From JBDTME01 sp964583795 (lineage in GTDB: Bacteria > Patescibacteriota > Microgenomatia > UBA1400 > PJMF01), in NCBI GenBank assembly GCA_964583795.1, contig CAZOWX010000002.1, positions 29,539 through 93,538 on the forward strand: DNA of 64,000 nt, in the 5' to 3' direction. The notes below the pieces were generated by a model. The model had not been told where the DNA came from. It was given only the letters and a program-made list of their open reading frames with translations, and made no database searches. Within the stretch, counting starts at the first letter, position 1. Each line of letters starts with the position of its first letter. The translations under genes and the position numbers were made by a program. Shown one piece after another: positions 56,829-64,000 of the stretch.

Positions 56829-58538
56829 TTACTTCTGCTCGATATTAAAAAACGCAAACGAGCTTTGGGGGATGGAGAGGTAGCCTGGCGCACGCAGGTT
56901 AAAGGCTGTTTTAAACTCACTGCCTGAGAGTGAAATTTCACCTTTGTCGGTTTGGAACACGACTCGATTGGTACTGCCATTGCCTTGCTCAACTCGGACA
57001 GAAGTCACTCGAGATGGCCCATCCGATTTGGCGCGAAGCTCCTCATGAGAGTACGGATTACCACCCCAGCAATTGGTGGTGACTGGTGTGACTCGGTCGT
57101 CGCGAAAACGAGCGGCATTGATAATGTCAGCCAGATCCTCGCCACTGAGCCACGGATTACTTCTGCCACACTTGTCCGATGATGAGCTGTAGGCTTTGGT
57201 GTACCAGGATTTATACGCCCAGGGTGAGCCGCCGATTTTGTCATATGATTTATCAAAAAAGCTCCCGCCACCATTCCCGTCGGTGGTGTCCCAACCAATC
57301 GGAGAAGCGAAACCACCATGCGTTGAAGCGTAGAAAGTGGTCACGTCCTCCAGCACCTGACCACGTGTTTGGTCAACTGCATTTTTCCATGCCTCTGGGA
57401 CACTGTCTGATTTTGATTTGCGAAAGACCTGGCAGGCTTCAGTAGTACAGATTTGTTTCCCTTGTTGCTTGTATCGCATTGCGTAGGTGCGCGCAGCGAC
57501 GGCTTGGGCTTTGAGGGCTTCACTTTCCCAACTTGATGGCATCTCAGCAATTCCATAGAGATAGGTCGTTTCAAACTCCATATCGCCATATCCAGCCACG
57601 CTAATGCTGCCCCCAGTGTCTTTGTTGGTGGGCTCTTTGCCAAAGTACGCACGCAAAATTGCTTTATAGTCTTGGCCTGAACGAGCGCGACCACGAGCGC
57701 CGTACTGACTCATCCCTTTGCGGTGAGTGTGCGCTCCAAAAGAAAAGACGGCGAAGCTACCAGCGGGGGCAGATTCACGAAAGCCTTTTATCGAGGCGTT
57801 GTAGTCGTCAGCCAGCTCACTGTCTCCAATAGAAGCAGTGAAGGCTCCAGATCTGGCATTAATAATCTCTTGCTGTCTGGCATTGAGGGTGGCGATTTTG
57901 TTTGAGAGTTCTGACTGATAGGCTTTGGCGTTTTTGATTTCTTTTTCAAAAAATTGTTTCTGGGAGTTGAGTTGCACCTGTAGAGCCGCCAAGCGTTTTT
58001 GGTCATCCTCGAGTTTTTTCTTGTCAGTTTGCAGATCGACGATGTCTTTGGCGGTGGACTGAATGATGCTTTTATCTTGATCTTGTGCACTGGCTTTGTA
58101 GGCGATGTCTCGGGTGATATTTTGTAAATCACTTTTGGCAAAAAGCACCATCAGAGGGCTGGTGCTCTTTGAGCGTTTGTAGCTCTCCGAGACTCGATAG
58201 GAGAAAAGGGCAATGGTCTCTGATAAATCGTTTTCTCTCTGGGCAATGCTGGCAGAAAGTTTCTGCGCGTTTTCCTTGGCGGTGTTGATACCGGCTTGGG
58301 CGTTTTTAATCCGGTTCGCTAAGGAAACGGTTTGTTGCTCGAGGGGCTTGGTGGCATCCTCGGACATTTTTTTCATTTTTTCCAGCTCATCAATTTGTTG
58401 TTGGAGCTCTTCCACGGGATCTGTCGCGCGAATGGATGTCAGAGGGTAGTAGTAGGTGCTGAGAAACGCCAGTCCCACGAGAAAGGCTGTGATGATGAAG
58501 CGCTTTTTATTTGGTGAGAGCGGGTAGTTTGTGGGCAT
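56829..58538 (-). CDS. SpoIID/LytB-domain protein with N-terminal coiled coil
   Basis: I choose ATG 58538 (MPTNYPLSPNKKRF), giving 569 residues; the longer frame reads a GTATATAG-type tract. A membrane or signal helix (FIITAFLVGLAFLSTYYYPL) is followed by a ~200-residue coiled coil (EELQQQIDELEKMKKMSEDA, also like PcsB/EnvC proteins). The SpoIID domain from about residue 265 has FGAHTHRKGMSQYGARGRA, QAVAARTYAMRY and TFYASTHGGFASPIGWDTTD. SpoIID proteins degrade stripped glycan strands. It may work in septal wall remodelling. Confidence 0.9.
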   Translation of the reverse strand: MPTNYPLSPNKKRFIITAFLVGLAFLSTYYYPLTSIRATDPVEELQQQIDELEKMKKMSEDATKPLEQQTVSLANRIKNAQAGINTAKENAQKLSASIAQRENDLSETIALFSYRVSESYKRSKSTSPLMVLFAKSDLQNITRDIAYKASAQDQDKSIIQSTAKDIVDLQTDKKKLEDDQKRLAALQVQLNSQKQFFEKEIKNAKAYQSELSNKIATLNARQQEIINARSGAFTASIGDSELADDYNASIKGFRESAPAGSFAVFSFGAHTHRKGMSQYGARGRARSGQDYKAILRAYFGKEPTNKDTGGSISVAGYGDMEFETTYLYGIAEMPSSWESEALKAQAVAARTYAMRYKQQGKQICTTEACQVFRKSKSDSVPEAWKNAVDQTRGQVLEDVTTFYASTHGGFASPIGWDTTDGNGGGSFFDKSYDKIGGSPWAYKSWYTKAYSSSSDKCGRSNPWLSGEDLADIINAARFRDDRVTPVTTNCWGGNPYSHEELRAKSDGPSRVTSVRVEQGNGSTNRVVFQTDKGEISLSGSEFKTAFNLRAPGYLSIPQSSFAFFNIEQK

Positions 58539-58636
58539 GGGGTTCGTAGTAGTTAGTATATAGTATGTGGTATGTTGAGAACAACAAACAAGTCGAATGA
58601 AAGGACTGAGAATATAACAGTGTTTAGCACTGGCTC

Positions 58637-59041
58637 TCAAGGTTTCGTGCGAATTTTAGGGTCGAGTTTATCAAAAGCGCTGTCAAAGGAAAGAATTTTG
58701 TGTGATAACCCTTTTGCCTGAGCGAATAAATAACAGTCAGCGAAATCAAGAGAATGTTTGGTAAATAGTTTGAGGGCAGATTGCAGAGTGCTTTTATTGA
58801 TTGTGAGGATTTGCTTGTTTTGTAAGAAAACCAACAGAAAATGGACTGATTTTTCCCTATCAATTTGGTAGATTTTTCCACTTGTCACAAAGAGAAACTC
58901 AATAATGACTAAAGGGTCGACAAAGAGTGAGTGGTTTGCGCTGAGCAATCGCTCGATTGTTGACTCGATTTTTGACACTTGCTCCTCGTTATCACGTAAG
59001 AAAAGTCTGATCAAAATGTTCGTATCTATCTGGTAGGTCAT
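58637..59041 (-). CDS. PIN-domain toxin (VapC-like)
   Basis: I take the ATG at 59041 (MTYQIDTNILIRLFLRDNEE); the frame opens three codons earlier at TTG. The 134-residue product has the four PIN acidic positions: Asp6 in YQIDTNILI, Glu in LVIIEFLFV, Asp in SLDFADCYLF and Asp in ILSFDSAFDKL. It lies five bases after the AbrB-like antitoxin gene. Free toxin would cut RNA. Confidence 0.87.
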   Translation of the reverse strand: MTYQIDTNILIRLFLRDNEEQVSKIESTIERLLSANHSLFVDPLVIIEFLFVTSGKIYQIDREKSVHFLLVFLQNKQILTINKSTLQSALKLFTKHSLDFADCYLFAQAKGLSHKILSFDSAFDKLDPKIRTKP

Positions 59042-59046
59042 GGTGT

Positions 59047-59355
59047 TCAAGCTGAAGTGTTTGTGGGTGTATTTTTCTCAATGATATGCTCACTCATAAG
59101 CTCCCTGATCTGGTGCTTGGTTGGAGAAGCGTACTTTTTTTGAGGACCAGTAGCAGCTTTTTTCAAATCAGATAAAAAATCACGAACGGGCAAGTGTCTG
59201 GTAAGTTTTGTTTTCGAGTCAATGACTTGGATTTGAAAGACATCTCCGGCAGAAAGTTGTAAAATATCAAGGAGTTGTTGAGGATATGTGACTTGGCGTT
59301 GGGTGGTCATTTTGAGGGAAAAAGTTTGCATGCTCATTATTTTATACTGTTGCAT
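59047..59355 (-). CDS. AbrB/MazE-type antitoxin
   Basis: The 102-residue protein has a SpoVT/AbrB swapped-hairpin segment, MTTQRQVTYPQQLLDILQLS and GDVFQIQVIDSK, followed by a basic region (KKAATGPQKKYASPTKHQI). Such antitoxins bind their own promoter and neutralise the partner PIN toxin, which is the next gene. Internal Met codons (MSMQTF, six codons in) make the exact start uncertain. Confidence 0.82.
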   Translation of the reverse strand: MQQYKIMSMQTFSLKMTTQRQVTYPQQLLDILQLSAGDVFQIQVIDSKTKLTRHLPVRDFLSDLKKAATGPQKKYASPTKHQIRELMSEHIIEKNTPTNTSA

Positions 59356-59484
59356 TAATTTGTCAAATAGTAATGGAATGCAGTAAACAGTAGAACAGTG
59401 AAACAGTTAATAGTGTTTATGATTAGGGAAGGCTGCTCAACAACTCAATCACCCAATCACCCAACAACAATACCCTCCAGACTC
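59356..59484. repeat. Simple tracts between divergent genes
   Basis: AGTAAACAGTAGAACAGTGA (59382 on) and CAACAACTCAATCACCCAAT (59439 on) tracts fill most of the spacer. They match the AACAGTGAAACAG tract at 42198 and the CAAC family. Confidence 0.7.
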
Positions 59485-59513
59485 TTGAATTATAGGATGT
59501 TTTCTGGTATACT
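59485..59513 (+). promoter_or_regulatory. Sigma-70-type promoter
   Basis: TTGAAT (59485-59490) and TATACT (59508-59513) are 17 bases apart, and a TGG precedes the -10 box. The ATG at 59553 follows by 39 bases with a GAGGGATGAG ribosome site. Confidence 0.78.
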
Positions 59514-59552
59514 TAAGCGATCTTTACGTACTAGAGTACAGAGGGATGAGAT

Positions 59553-60350
59553 ATGACAGAAGGATTTAAAGAACGCTTAAAAACAGCATATCAACAGGAG
59601 GGTATAAAGGGTGCTTCTAAGGAGGTGTGGGCCTTAGTTAGAAGACGAAGATCTCCTGAAGATGGAGCTCCTGACGGCGGACTAAAAGAAGTGGCTGCTA
59701 AAGCTGTTGTTGCCGGAGCGCAAATACCAGGTAGAGTAAACCGATACACTGAAGCTCAAAAGGCTAAATTAGGAGAGGTTTTTAAGCCTGTTGTGACAAA
59801 GCTTGCTGATTTGCTTGACAAGTTAGATCCAGTCATTAACTTCCCGGCGAGGCATCAGACAATTGGGAAATATGCTCCCCTCTCTCTTTCTGCTACTGCA
59901 CAATTTCTCAAACGAGCCAGAGAACATGAAGCTATTTATGCTATTGATCCTAGCATTTATAATCTTTTCACTCTTATTGGAGCGATAGCTTATGTTTATT
60001 CAGCATTAAACATTGTTGCTTCAGATAAAGAGGAAAAGAAGTCATCTCAAGAGTCTATTAAAGCACTTGCATATCCACTTATTGCTATTTTTGGAAGTGA
60101 TTTAACATATAGGTCAATAGTTGGGTTGAATTGGGATGAGAACTGGGCGAATTTGTTAACGAGTTTGAGCATTGTTCTTCCTAGACAAGTTTGGTCTCTA
60201 ATTATGGATGCTTTGAGATGGCGGACAGGGGTGTTGGCAGCTCATAGAGAAGAAACCGGTGTCGCCACAAGTGCAACACAAGAAGCCCCCCCTCAGTTTG
60301 ATTTGAAAGCGGATCAACAAGATTTTAGGATGAACGGGGATTTTGAGTAA
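59553..60350 (+). CDS. Uncharacterised membrane protein upstream of the pilin-like genes
   Basis: The 265-residue protein has a basic, helical N-terminal half (FKERLKTAYQQEGIKGASKE). Hydrophobic segments near residues 132-150 (NLFTLIGAIAYVYSALNIVA), 167-180 and 196-212 (ANLLTSLSIVLPRQVWSLIM) are probably membrane-associated. The C-terminal tail is polar. I recognise no family. It is the first gene of a + strand run and has a good promoter. The following genes encode pilin-like proteins, so a link to the secretion machine is possible but unproven. Confidence 0.65.
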   Translation: MTEGFKERLKTAYQQEGIKGASKEVWALVRRRRSPEDGAPDGGLKEVAAKAVVAGAQIPGRVNRYTEAQKAKLGEVFKPVVTKLADLLDKLDPVINFPARHQTIGKYAPLSLSATAQFLKRAREHEAIYAIDPSIYNLFTLIGAIAYVYSALNIVASDKEEKKSSQESIKALAYPLIAIFGSDLTYRSIVGLNWDENWANLLTSLSIVLPRQVWSLIMDALRWRTGVLAAHREETGVATSATQEAPPQFDLKADQQDFRMNGDFE

Positions 60351-60469
60351 ATTGAGCAAAAAAAACGAGCCGTTTCTTTAATCAACAATACTGTGAAAGA
60401 TCATATCTGGTTATGGTAAGTAATGGAAATGGAGATCAACTTTTGCACGGTCACTAAGCGAAAAATTTA

Positions 60470-61258
60470 ATGAAAATATTCAAAAAACTTACGATCGTCA
60501 GTTTTTTTCTAGCCTTTGTTTTTCGCGTGTCTGTAACACCTGCTTCTGCTTCGTTTATTCCCAATTGTAGTAATTTTTCTATTCCTGTTTTGCCAACAGT
60601 GAGTTCTTCGAGTTTTGATGTAAGCTACACAGGGACGAGTGCTGATGGAGAACAGCGGTTAACGATGTTGTTTGAAAGTGAAGCTCTTCCGAGTCAGTCC
60701 TCTTCCTTTAAAGCGAATGAGCAAACAACAAGGTCTTTTTCTTTTACTCTTTCTCAGATTCAAAACCAAGATGGAAAAGTTTCGTTGCTAGTTGCTCCAG
60801 CAGGTCCTCAGAGTACTCGATATTGTTCTTTATCGCTTCACTATAATGCTGACACCGGTGAAATTACTTCAGGGACGATTGGGACAAATTCCCCTCCCCA
60901 ACCTTTCGACCTTTGTAATCAGGCGGGCCCTGAAGAGAGTGCTCAACGAGATGCGTGTGTAAAATGCTTTGACAAAGGTCAGATTTGGACTGGAGTGGGG
61001 TGTATTCCGTTCACGACTCAGACAGGAATGGTGAAGGCTTTAATCACACTGGGTCTGAGTATCACTGGGACGATTGTGGTGTTGATGACGCTGTATGCTG
61101 GGTTTTTGTTTAGTACCTCCCAAGGAGACCCGAAACGCGTTGACGAAGCAAAGAGTGCCATGACCAGCGCGATTGTGGGGGCATTTTTCATCATTTTTTC
61201 AGTCACAATTTTGAATTTTATTGGAGTGACGGTGTTACACTTGCCGAGTTTTGGATAA
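60470..61258 (+). CDS. Pilin/TrbC-like membrane protein, type A
   Basis: The 262-residue product has a signal peptide (IVSFFLAFVFRVSVTPASA), a beta-rich outer domain, and a conserved Cys segment (LCNQAGPEESAQRDACVKC, then WTGVGCIPF). Two C-terminal membrane helices with a short charged loop follow (ITLGLSITGTIVVLMTLYAG; SQGDPKRVDEAKSAMTSAIV; FFIIFSVTILNFIGV). That two-helix hairpin resembles VirB2/TrbC pilin subunits. The 317-residue protein at 62037 shares the last ~110 residues but not the outer domain. It probably belongs to the type IV secretion-like machine. Next gene overlaps by eight bases or starts later. Confidence 0.75.
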   Translation: MKIFKKLTIVSFFLAFVFRVSVTPASASFIPNCSNFSIPVLPTVSSSSFDVSYTGTSADGEQRLTMLFESEALPSQSSSFKANEQTTRSFSFTLSQIQNQDGKVSLLVAPAGPQSTRYCSLSLHYNADTGEITSGTIGTNSPPQPFDLCNQAGPEESAQRDACVKCFDKGQIWTGVGCIPFTTQTGMVKALITLGLSITGTIVVLMTLYAGFLFSTSQGDPKRVDEAKSAMTSAIVGAFFIIFSVTILNFIGVTVLHLPSFG

Positions 61259-61283
61259 AAACGTGCTGTATACTATACCTACT

Positions 61284-61979
61284 ATGAACAAACGATTAGA
61301 CAATATTCGTTTATTAGTCAAAACCACTGTCTTTTTTGTACTTTTACTTGTTCTAATAAAGACCCCCTCCAAAGCAAGTGCCGTTGTTGAGTGTTCAACC
61401 GAAAAAGAAGGAAAAACTTATTGTAGTAGTTCAAATCGCCAAGAGGTTGTTCAATGCACATCTGGTTCAGAAACTGTTGTTTGGACGTGTGATGCCGTGT
61501 CAATTTGTCAAGAGAGTCCTGATATAGATAATGGTGTTGGCGTTATTTGTGTTCCAGCTCCAACACTTGTTCCTGATCCTGTTGTAGCTCCGTCTGAAAC
61601 TCCTGAAGACACTCAAATGGTTGATAGTTTATTCTTGTGGGAAGTAAATCCGCTGAACCTTACCCGTGGTTTAAATGATCGCGAGGTTGATCGAGGGATT
61701 ATTCAAGCCATTGGTAAACTCCAATTATCATATTTTAGTACTCCTGCGAGCGCTTTGAATCATCTGATGCCGTATTTATTTTCTCTTGCAGGAATGATTT
61801 TGTTTATCATGATTGTTTGGGGTGGGTTTGAGATGATGCGCGGCGCCGCTGATACCAAGGCATTTGATGCCGGAAAGCAACGCGTCGTTTCAGCGCTGAT
61901 CGGGTTTGGACTACTGTTTATCTCCTACTGGATTGCTCAGATCGTGCAGTTTATCTTTGGGGTGAATATTTTAGGGTAA
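61284..61979 (+). CDS. Pilin/TrbC-like membrane protein, type B
   Basis: I prefer the ATG at 61284 (MNKRLDNIR), giving 231 residues; a TTG frame opens at 61251. There is a signal peptide (TVFFVLLLVLIKTPSKASA), a small Cys-containing outer domain (CSTEKEGKTYCSSSNRQEVV), a Pro/Thr linker, and a C-terminal two-helix hairpin (LFSLAGMILFIMIVWGGFEM; MRGAADTKAFDAGKQRV; IGFGLLFISYWIAQIVQFIF). The last 61 residues are nearly identical to those of the protein at 62996. This is TrbC/VirB2-like topology. It pairs with the type A gene. Confidence 0.75.
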   Translation: MNKRLDNIRLLVKTTVFFVLLLVLIKTPSKASAVVECSTEKEGKTYCSSSNRQEVVQCTSGSETVVWTCDAVSICQESPDIDNGVGVICVPAPTLVPDPVVAPSETPEDTQMVDSLFLWEVNPLNLTRGLNDREVDRGIIQAIGKLQLSYFSTPASALNHLMPYLFSLAGMILFIMIVWGGFEMMRGAADTKAFDAGKQRVVSALIGFGLLFISYWIAQIVQFIFGVNILG

Positions 61980-62036
61980 AAAGACCTGCAATTCTTTGTT
62001 CTTCTTGAGTGCTTCATTTGATGTTACGATTGAAGA

Positions 62037-62990
62037 GTGCAAAAATTAAAACTTCTCTTTTCTATTCTCATATTTTTTGTTTTTTTGGTTAGTTCCAACA
62101 CTCAAGCATCGGCACAGTGTTTTGTAGACAATGCTGATCGGTGTGATGTCTGTGGTGATCATGAGGTTTGTACAGATATCGGAGCTTTGGATGGGGGGTA
62201 CCACTGTACAGTCTTGATCGGGGTGTGTGGAGCCACGCTTGATAACACGTGTAATTCTTCTACGGTTAATCAATGCTCAGTGTGTTCTCAGCCAAATGAG
62301 CTGTGTGTCCTCAAAGATGGAGAGTATCAATGTGAAAACGTTGTCGGACAGTGTGGAGTCGAACAAAATGACACTTGTAACGAAACAACAGTAGATACTT
62401 GTGATGTTTGTGAAAATCATCAAACGTGTACGGCTCACACAGATGATCAAGGAGCCAAAAGTTACTCGTGTGATACCGTCTCCGGTAGTTGTGGAGCAAC
62501 GAGCCAAAATAGTTGCTTTGTGGGGACCTTAAATAGTTGTGACGTGTGTCCAGTTGGTCAGCGGTGCAAACAAAACGGTTCTGGACCAAATGACCAGGCG
62601 TGTTTGCCTGATAGCACTTGTCTTGATAGACCAGAGTTTGTGCTTTGTCGTCAGGCAGGCCCGGAGGGGAGCGCGAGTCGTGCAAAATGCGATACGTGTT
62701 CGGCACAAAAAGGTGTATGGACGGGTGTTGGGTGTATTCCTTTTTCTGATACAGCAGAACTGGTGCGAGCGTTCATTACGCTCGGGTTGGGGTTAGCGGG
62801 GACAGTGGTGGTCTTGATGACGCTAGCGGGCGCGTTTTTAATGTCAACATCAAAAGGTGAACCACAAAAAGTGGATGAGGCAAAAAGTTTGATTACCTCA
62901 GCCATTGCAGGTATATTCTTTATAATCTTTAGCGTGAGCATTTTGCAGTTTGTTGGGGTGCGGATTCTGCAGTTGCCAGGATTTGGGTAA
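62037..62990 (+). CDS. Pilin/TrbC-like membrane protein, type A, Cys-rich repeats
   Basis: The 317-residue protein starts at GTG and has a signal peptide ending near QASA. Its outer domain contains four Cys-rich modules of about 40-45 residues, each with C.VC, a later Cys and a GxCG step: DNADRCDVCGDHEVC, VNQCSVCSQPNELC, VDTCDVCENHQTC and LNSCDVCPVGQRC. Then come the Cys segment LCRQAGPEGSASRAKC with WTGVGCIPF and the type A two-helix end. The modules would be disulfide-bonded outside the cell and may bind a surface. The paralogue at 60470 lacks them. Confidence 0.75.
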   Translation: MQKLKLLFSILIFFVFLVSSNTQASAQCFVDNADRCDVCGDHEVCTDIGALDGGYHCTVLIGVCGATLDNTCNSSTVNQCSVCSQPNELCVLKDGEYQCENVVGQCGVEQNDTCNETTVDTCDVCENHQTCTAHTDDQGAKSYSCDTVSGSCGATSQNSCFVGTLNSCDVCPVGQRCKQNGSGPNDQACLPDSTCLDRPEFVLCRQAGPEGSASRAKCDTCSAQKGVWTGVGCIPFSDTAELVRAFITLGLGLAGTVVVLMTLAGAFLMSTSKGEPQKVDEAKSLITSAIAGIFFIIFSVSILQFVGVRILQLPGFG

Positions 62991-62995
62991 AAACT

Positions 62996-63886
62996 ATGAA
63001 GAAAAAAACTATTCTTCTCTTACTGGTGAGTTTACCGCTTCTTTTTATGAGAGTTCCCACTGCTCGTGCGGGCGTCTGCGGTTCATACTACGCAAACCAA
63101 CCGGATGGTGAGCGATGCATAGGTCTTGATTATCAGATAATAACTCCCAGCGAACAATGTGTATCGAACGGGCTTGTGTGTTGCTCATCTCAAGCTGAAT
63201 GCCCCGGGGCGTTTACACCAACACCAACATTACCAGCAAACTCAGGGTACGAAGAGAGTAATGAAAGTTGTGGGACACTATTTCCCGATCGTGGATTGGG
63301 GCGAGAAGTTTGTTTAAACAATAATAAAATTCTCTCTAATGCACAGTCTTGTCCTCGTTATCCCGAGTGTTGTCGTGAACCAGGAAATTGTACCAGGTAC
63401 TGGACGTGTACAGATGCTTTTGCGTGTGTTGAAGATCCGAATGGTGGGTTTTCTAGTAATGATGCGTGTCTACTGAGTTGTGTAACACCCTTTCCGACAG
63501 ATATACCGGAGCCAACTCCCGACAACACCTTCGAACCAATTGTAAATAGAAGATTTTTATTTAGAGTAAACCCACTCACTGTGGAAGATGATCCAGATCC
63601 GGCAAGAGCTGAAGAGAAAGGAATGTGGAAAATCTTGCGATTTGCGAATCCTGCTAGAGCTATTAATACCGCTTTGGTTTATTTGTTTCCATTAGCAGGG
63701 ATGATTTTATTTATCATGATCGTTTGGGGTGGATTTGAAATGATGCGCGGCGCCGCTGACACCAAGGCGCAAGAGGCGGGAAAGAATCGGATCACGGCTG
63801 CTCTGATCGGATTTGGACTTCTTTTTATCTCCTACTGGATTGCTCAGATCGTGCAGTTTATCTTTGGAGTGAATATTTTAGGGTGA
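62996..63886 (+). CDS. Pilin/TrbC-like membrane protein, type B, Cys-rich
   Basis: The 296-residue protein has a signal peptide (ILLLLVSLPLLFMRVPTARA) and an outer domain with about 17 cysteines (for example CLNNNKILSNAQSCPRYPEC, CREPGNC, CTDAFACVED). A Pro/Thr linker and the type B two-helix C-terminal part follow (GMILFIMIVWGGFEMMRGAA, IGFGLLFISYWIAQIVQFIF). The C-terminal 61 residues differ from the 61284 protein at only a few positions, while the outer domain is unrelated in sequence. It closes the A-B-A-B run. The last ~110 bases of the window hold nothing I recognise. Confidence 0.75.
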   Translation: MKKKTILLLLVSLPLLFMRVPTARAGVCGSYYANQPDGERCIGLDYQIITPSEQCVSNGLVCCSSQAECPGAFTPTPTLPANSGYEESNESCGTLFPDRGLGREVCLNNNKILSNAQSCPRYPECCREPGNCTRYWTCTDAFACVEDPNGGFSSNDACLLSCVTPFPTDIPEPTPDNTFEPIVNRRFLFRVNPLTVEDDPDPARAEEKGMWKILRFANPARAINTALVYLFPLAGMILFIMIVWGGFEMMRGAADTKAQEAGKNRITAALIGFGLLFISYWIAQIVQFIFGVNILG

Positions 63887-64000
63887 GAGTTTCTTATCTG
63901 GTTTGGGGCTAGTAAAGCTAAAGTGGATTTTTTCTCAATCTTTTGAGTATTTCAGAATACATTTTTCTTCTGTAATTCCACCGAAACTCAGATTCCTTCA

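Overview
The window looks like a chromosomal segment of a Candidate Phyla Radiation (Patescibacteria) bacterium, most likely of the Microgenomates type. This is an inference from gene content: a VirB4/PrgI-type secretion locus, DUF4012 and DUF5654 proteins, SpoIID and VanW wall proteins, many small toxin-antitoxin pairs and generally small genes. It also carries a complete mevalonate route with archaeal-type first steps. No rRNA, tRNA or CRISPR array was seen.

Region 1 (0.2-9.3 kb, + strand) is one gene cluster that takes acetyl-CoA to isopentenyl and dimethylallyl diphosphate: thiolase, HMG-CoA synthase, a short DUF35 partner, HMG-CoA reductase, mevalonate kinase, phosphomevalonate kinase, diphosphomevalonate decarboxylase and type 1 IPP isomerase. 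Two further Nudix proteins follow, and the cluster ends with the cis-prenyltransferase that makes the lipid carrier for wall synthesis. Region 2 (10.3-14.3 kb, - strand) is a thiol-redox block: DsbA-like protein, thioredoxin reductase, thioredoxin and a CsoR/CstR-family repressor whose own promoter carries a clear palindromic operator. Region 3 (14.3-24.6 kb) holds envelope proteins, nucleotidyltransferases, a toxin-antitoxin pair, a solute-binding-like protein, VanW and tsaD. Region 4 (24.6-31.5 kb) has a candidate small RNA, a T-box-like leader before valS, repeat-rich spacers and rplY. Region 5 (31.6-42.4 kb, - strand) is a DUF4012 wall-linked protein followed by the origin neighbourhood: rnhA, jag, yidC, yidD, rnpA, rpmH, dnaN and dnaA, with DnaA-box matches in two spacers. 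Region 6 (42.4-52 kb, - strand) is a type IV secretion-like locus: VirB4 ATPase, a TraC-like partner, PrgI, a membrane-anchored protein and a 1260-residue protein ending in an M23 domain. Region 7 (52-59.4 kb, - strand) has nnrD, a coiled-coil protein, recF, SpoIID and two PIN-domain toxin-antitoxin pairs. Region 8 (59.5-64 kb, + strand) has a membrane protein and a tandemly duplicated pair of pilin-like membrane proteins with cysteine-rich, strongly diverged outer domains.

The most unusual property is a set of interspersed repeats that also sit in frame inside conserved, mostly essential genes. An 87-base double-hairpin element occurs in both valS and recF, in the same reading frame. CAAC-rich tracts occur inside idi, tsaD, valS, recF, nnrD and rnhA, always in the orientation that encodes Gln/Asn/Ser/Thr. 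A classic intergenic palindrome is translated inside valS. This resembles the Rickettsia palindromic elements in behaviour. The same tracts are common between genes. Several genes have a -10 box only 6-8 bases before the start codon, which suggests leaderless messages.
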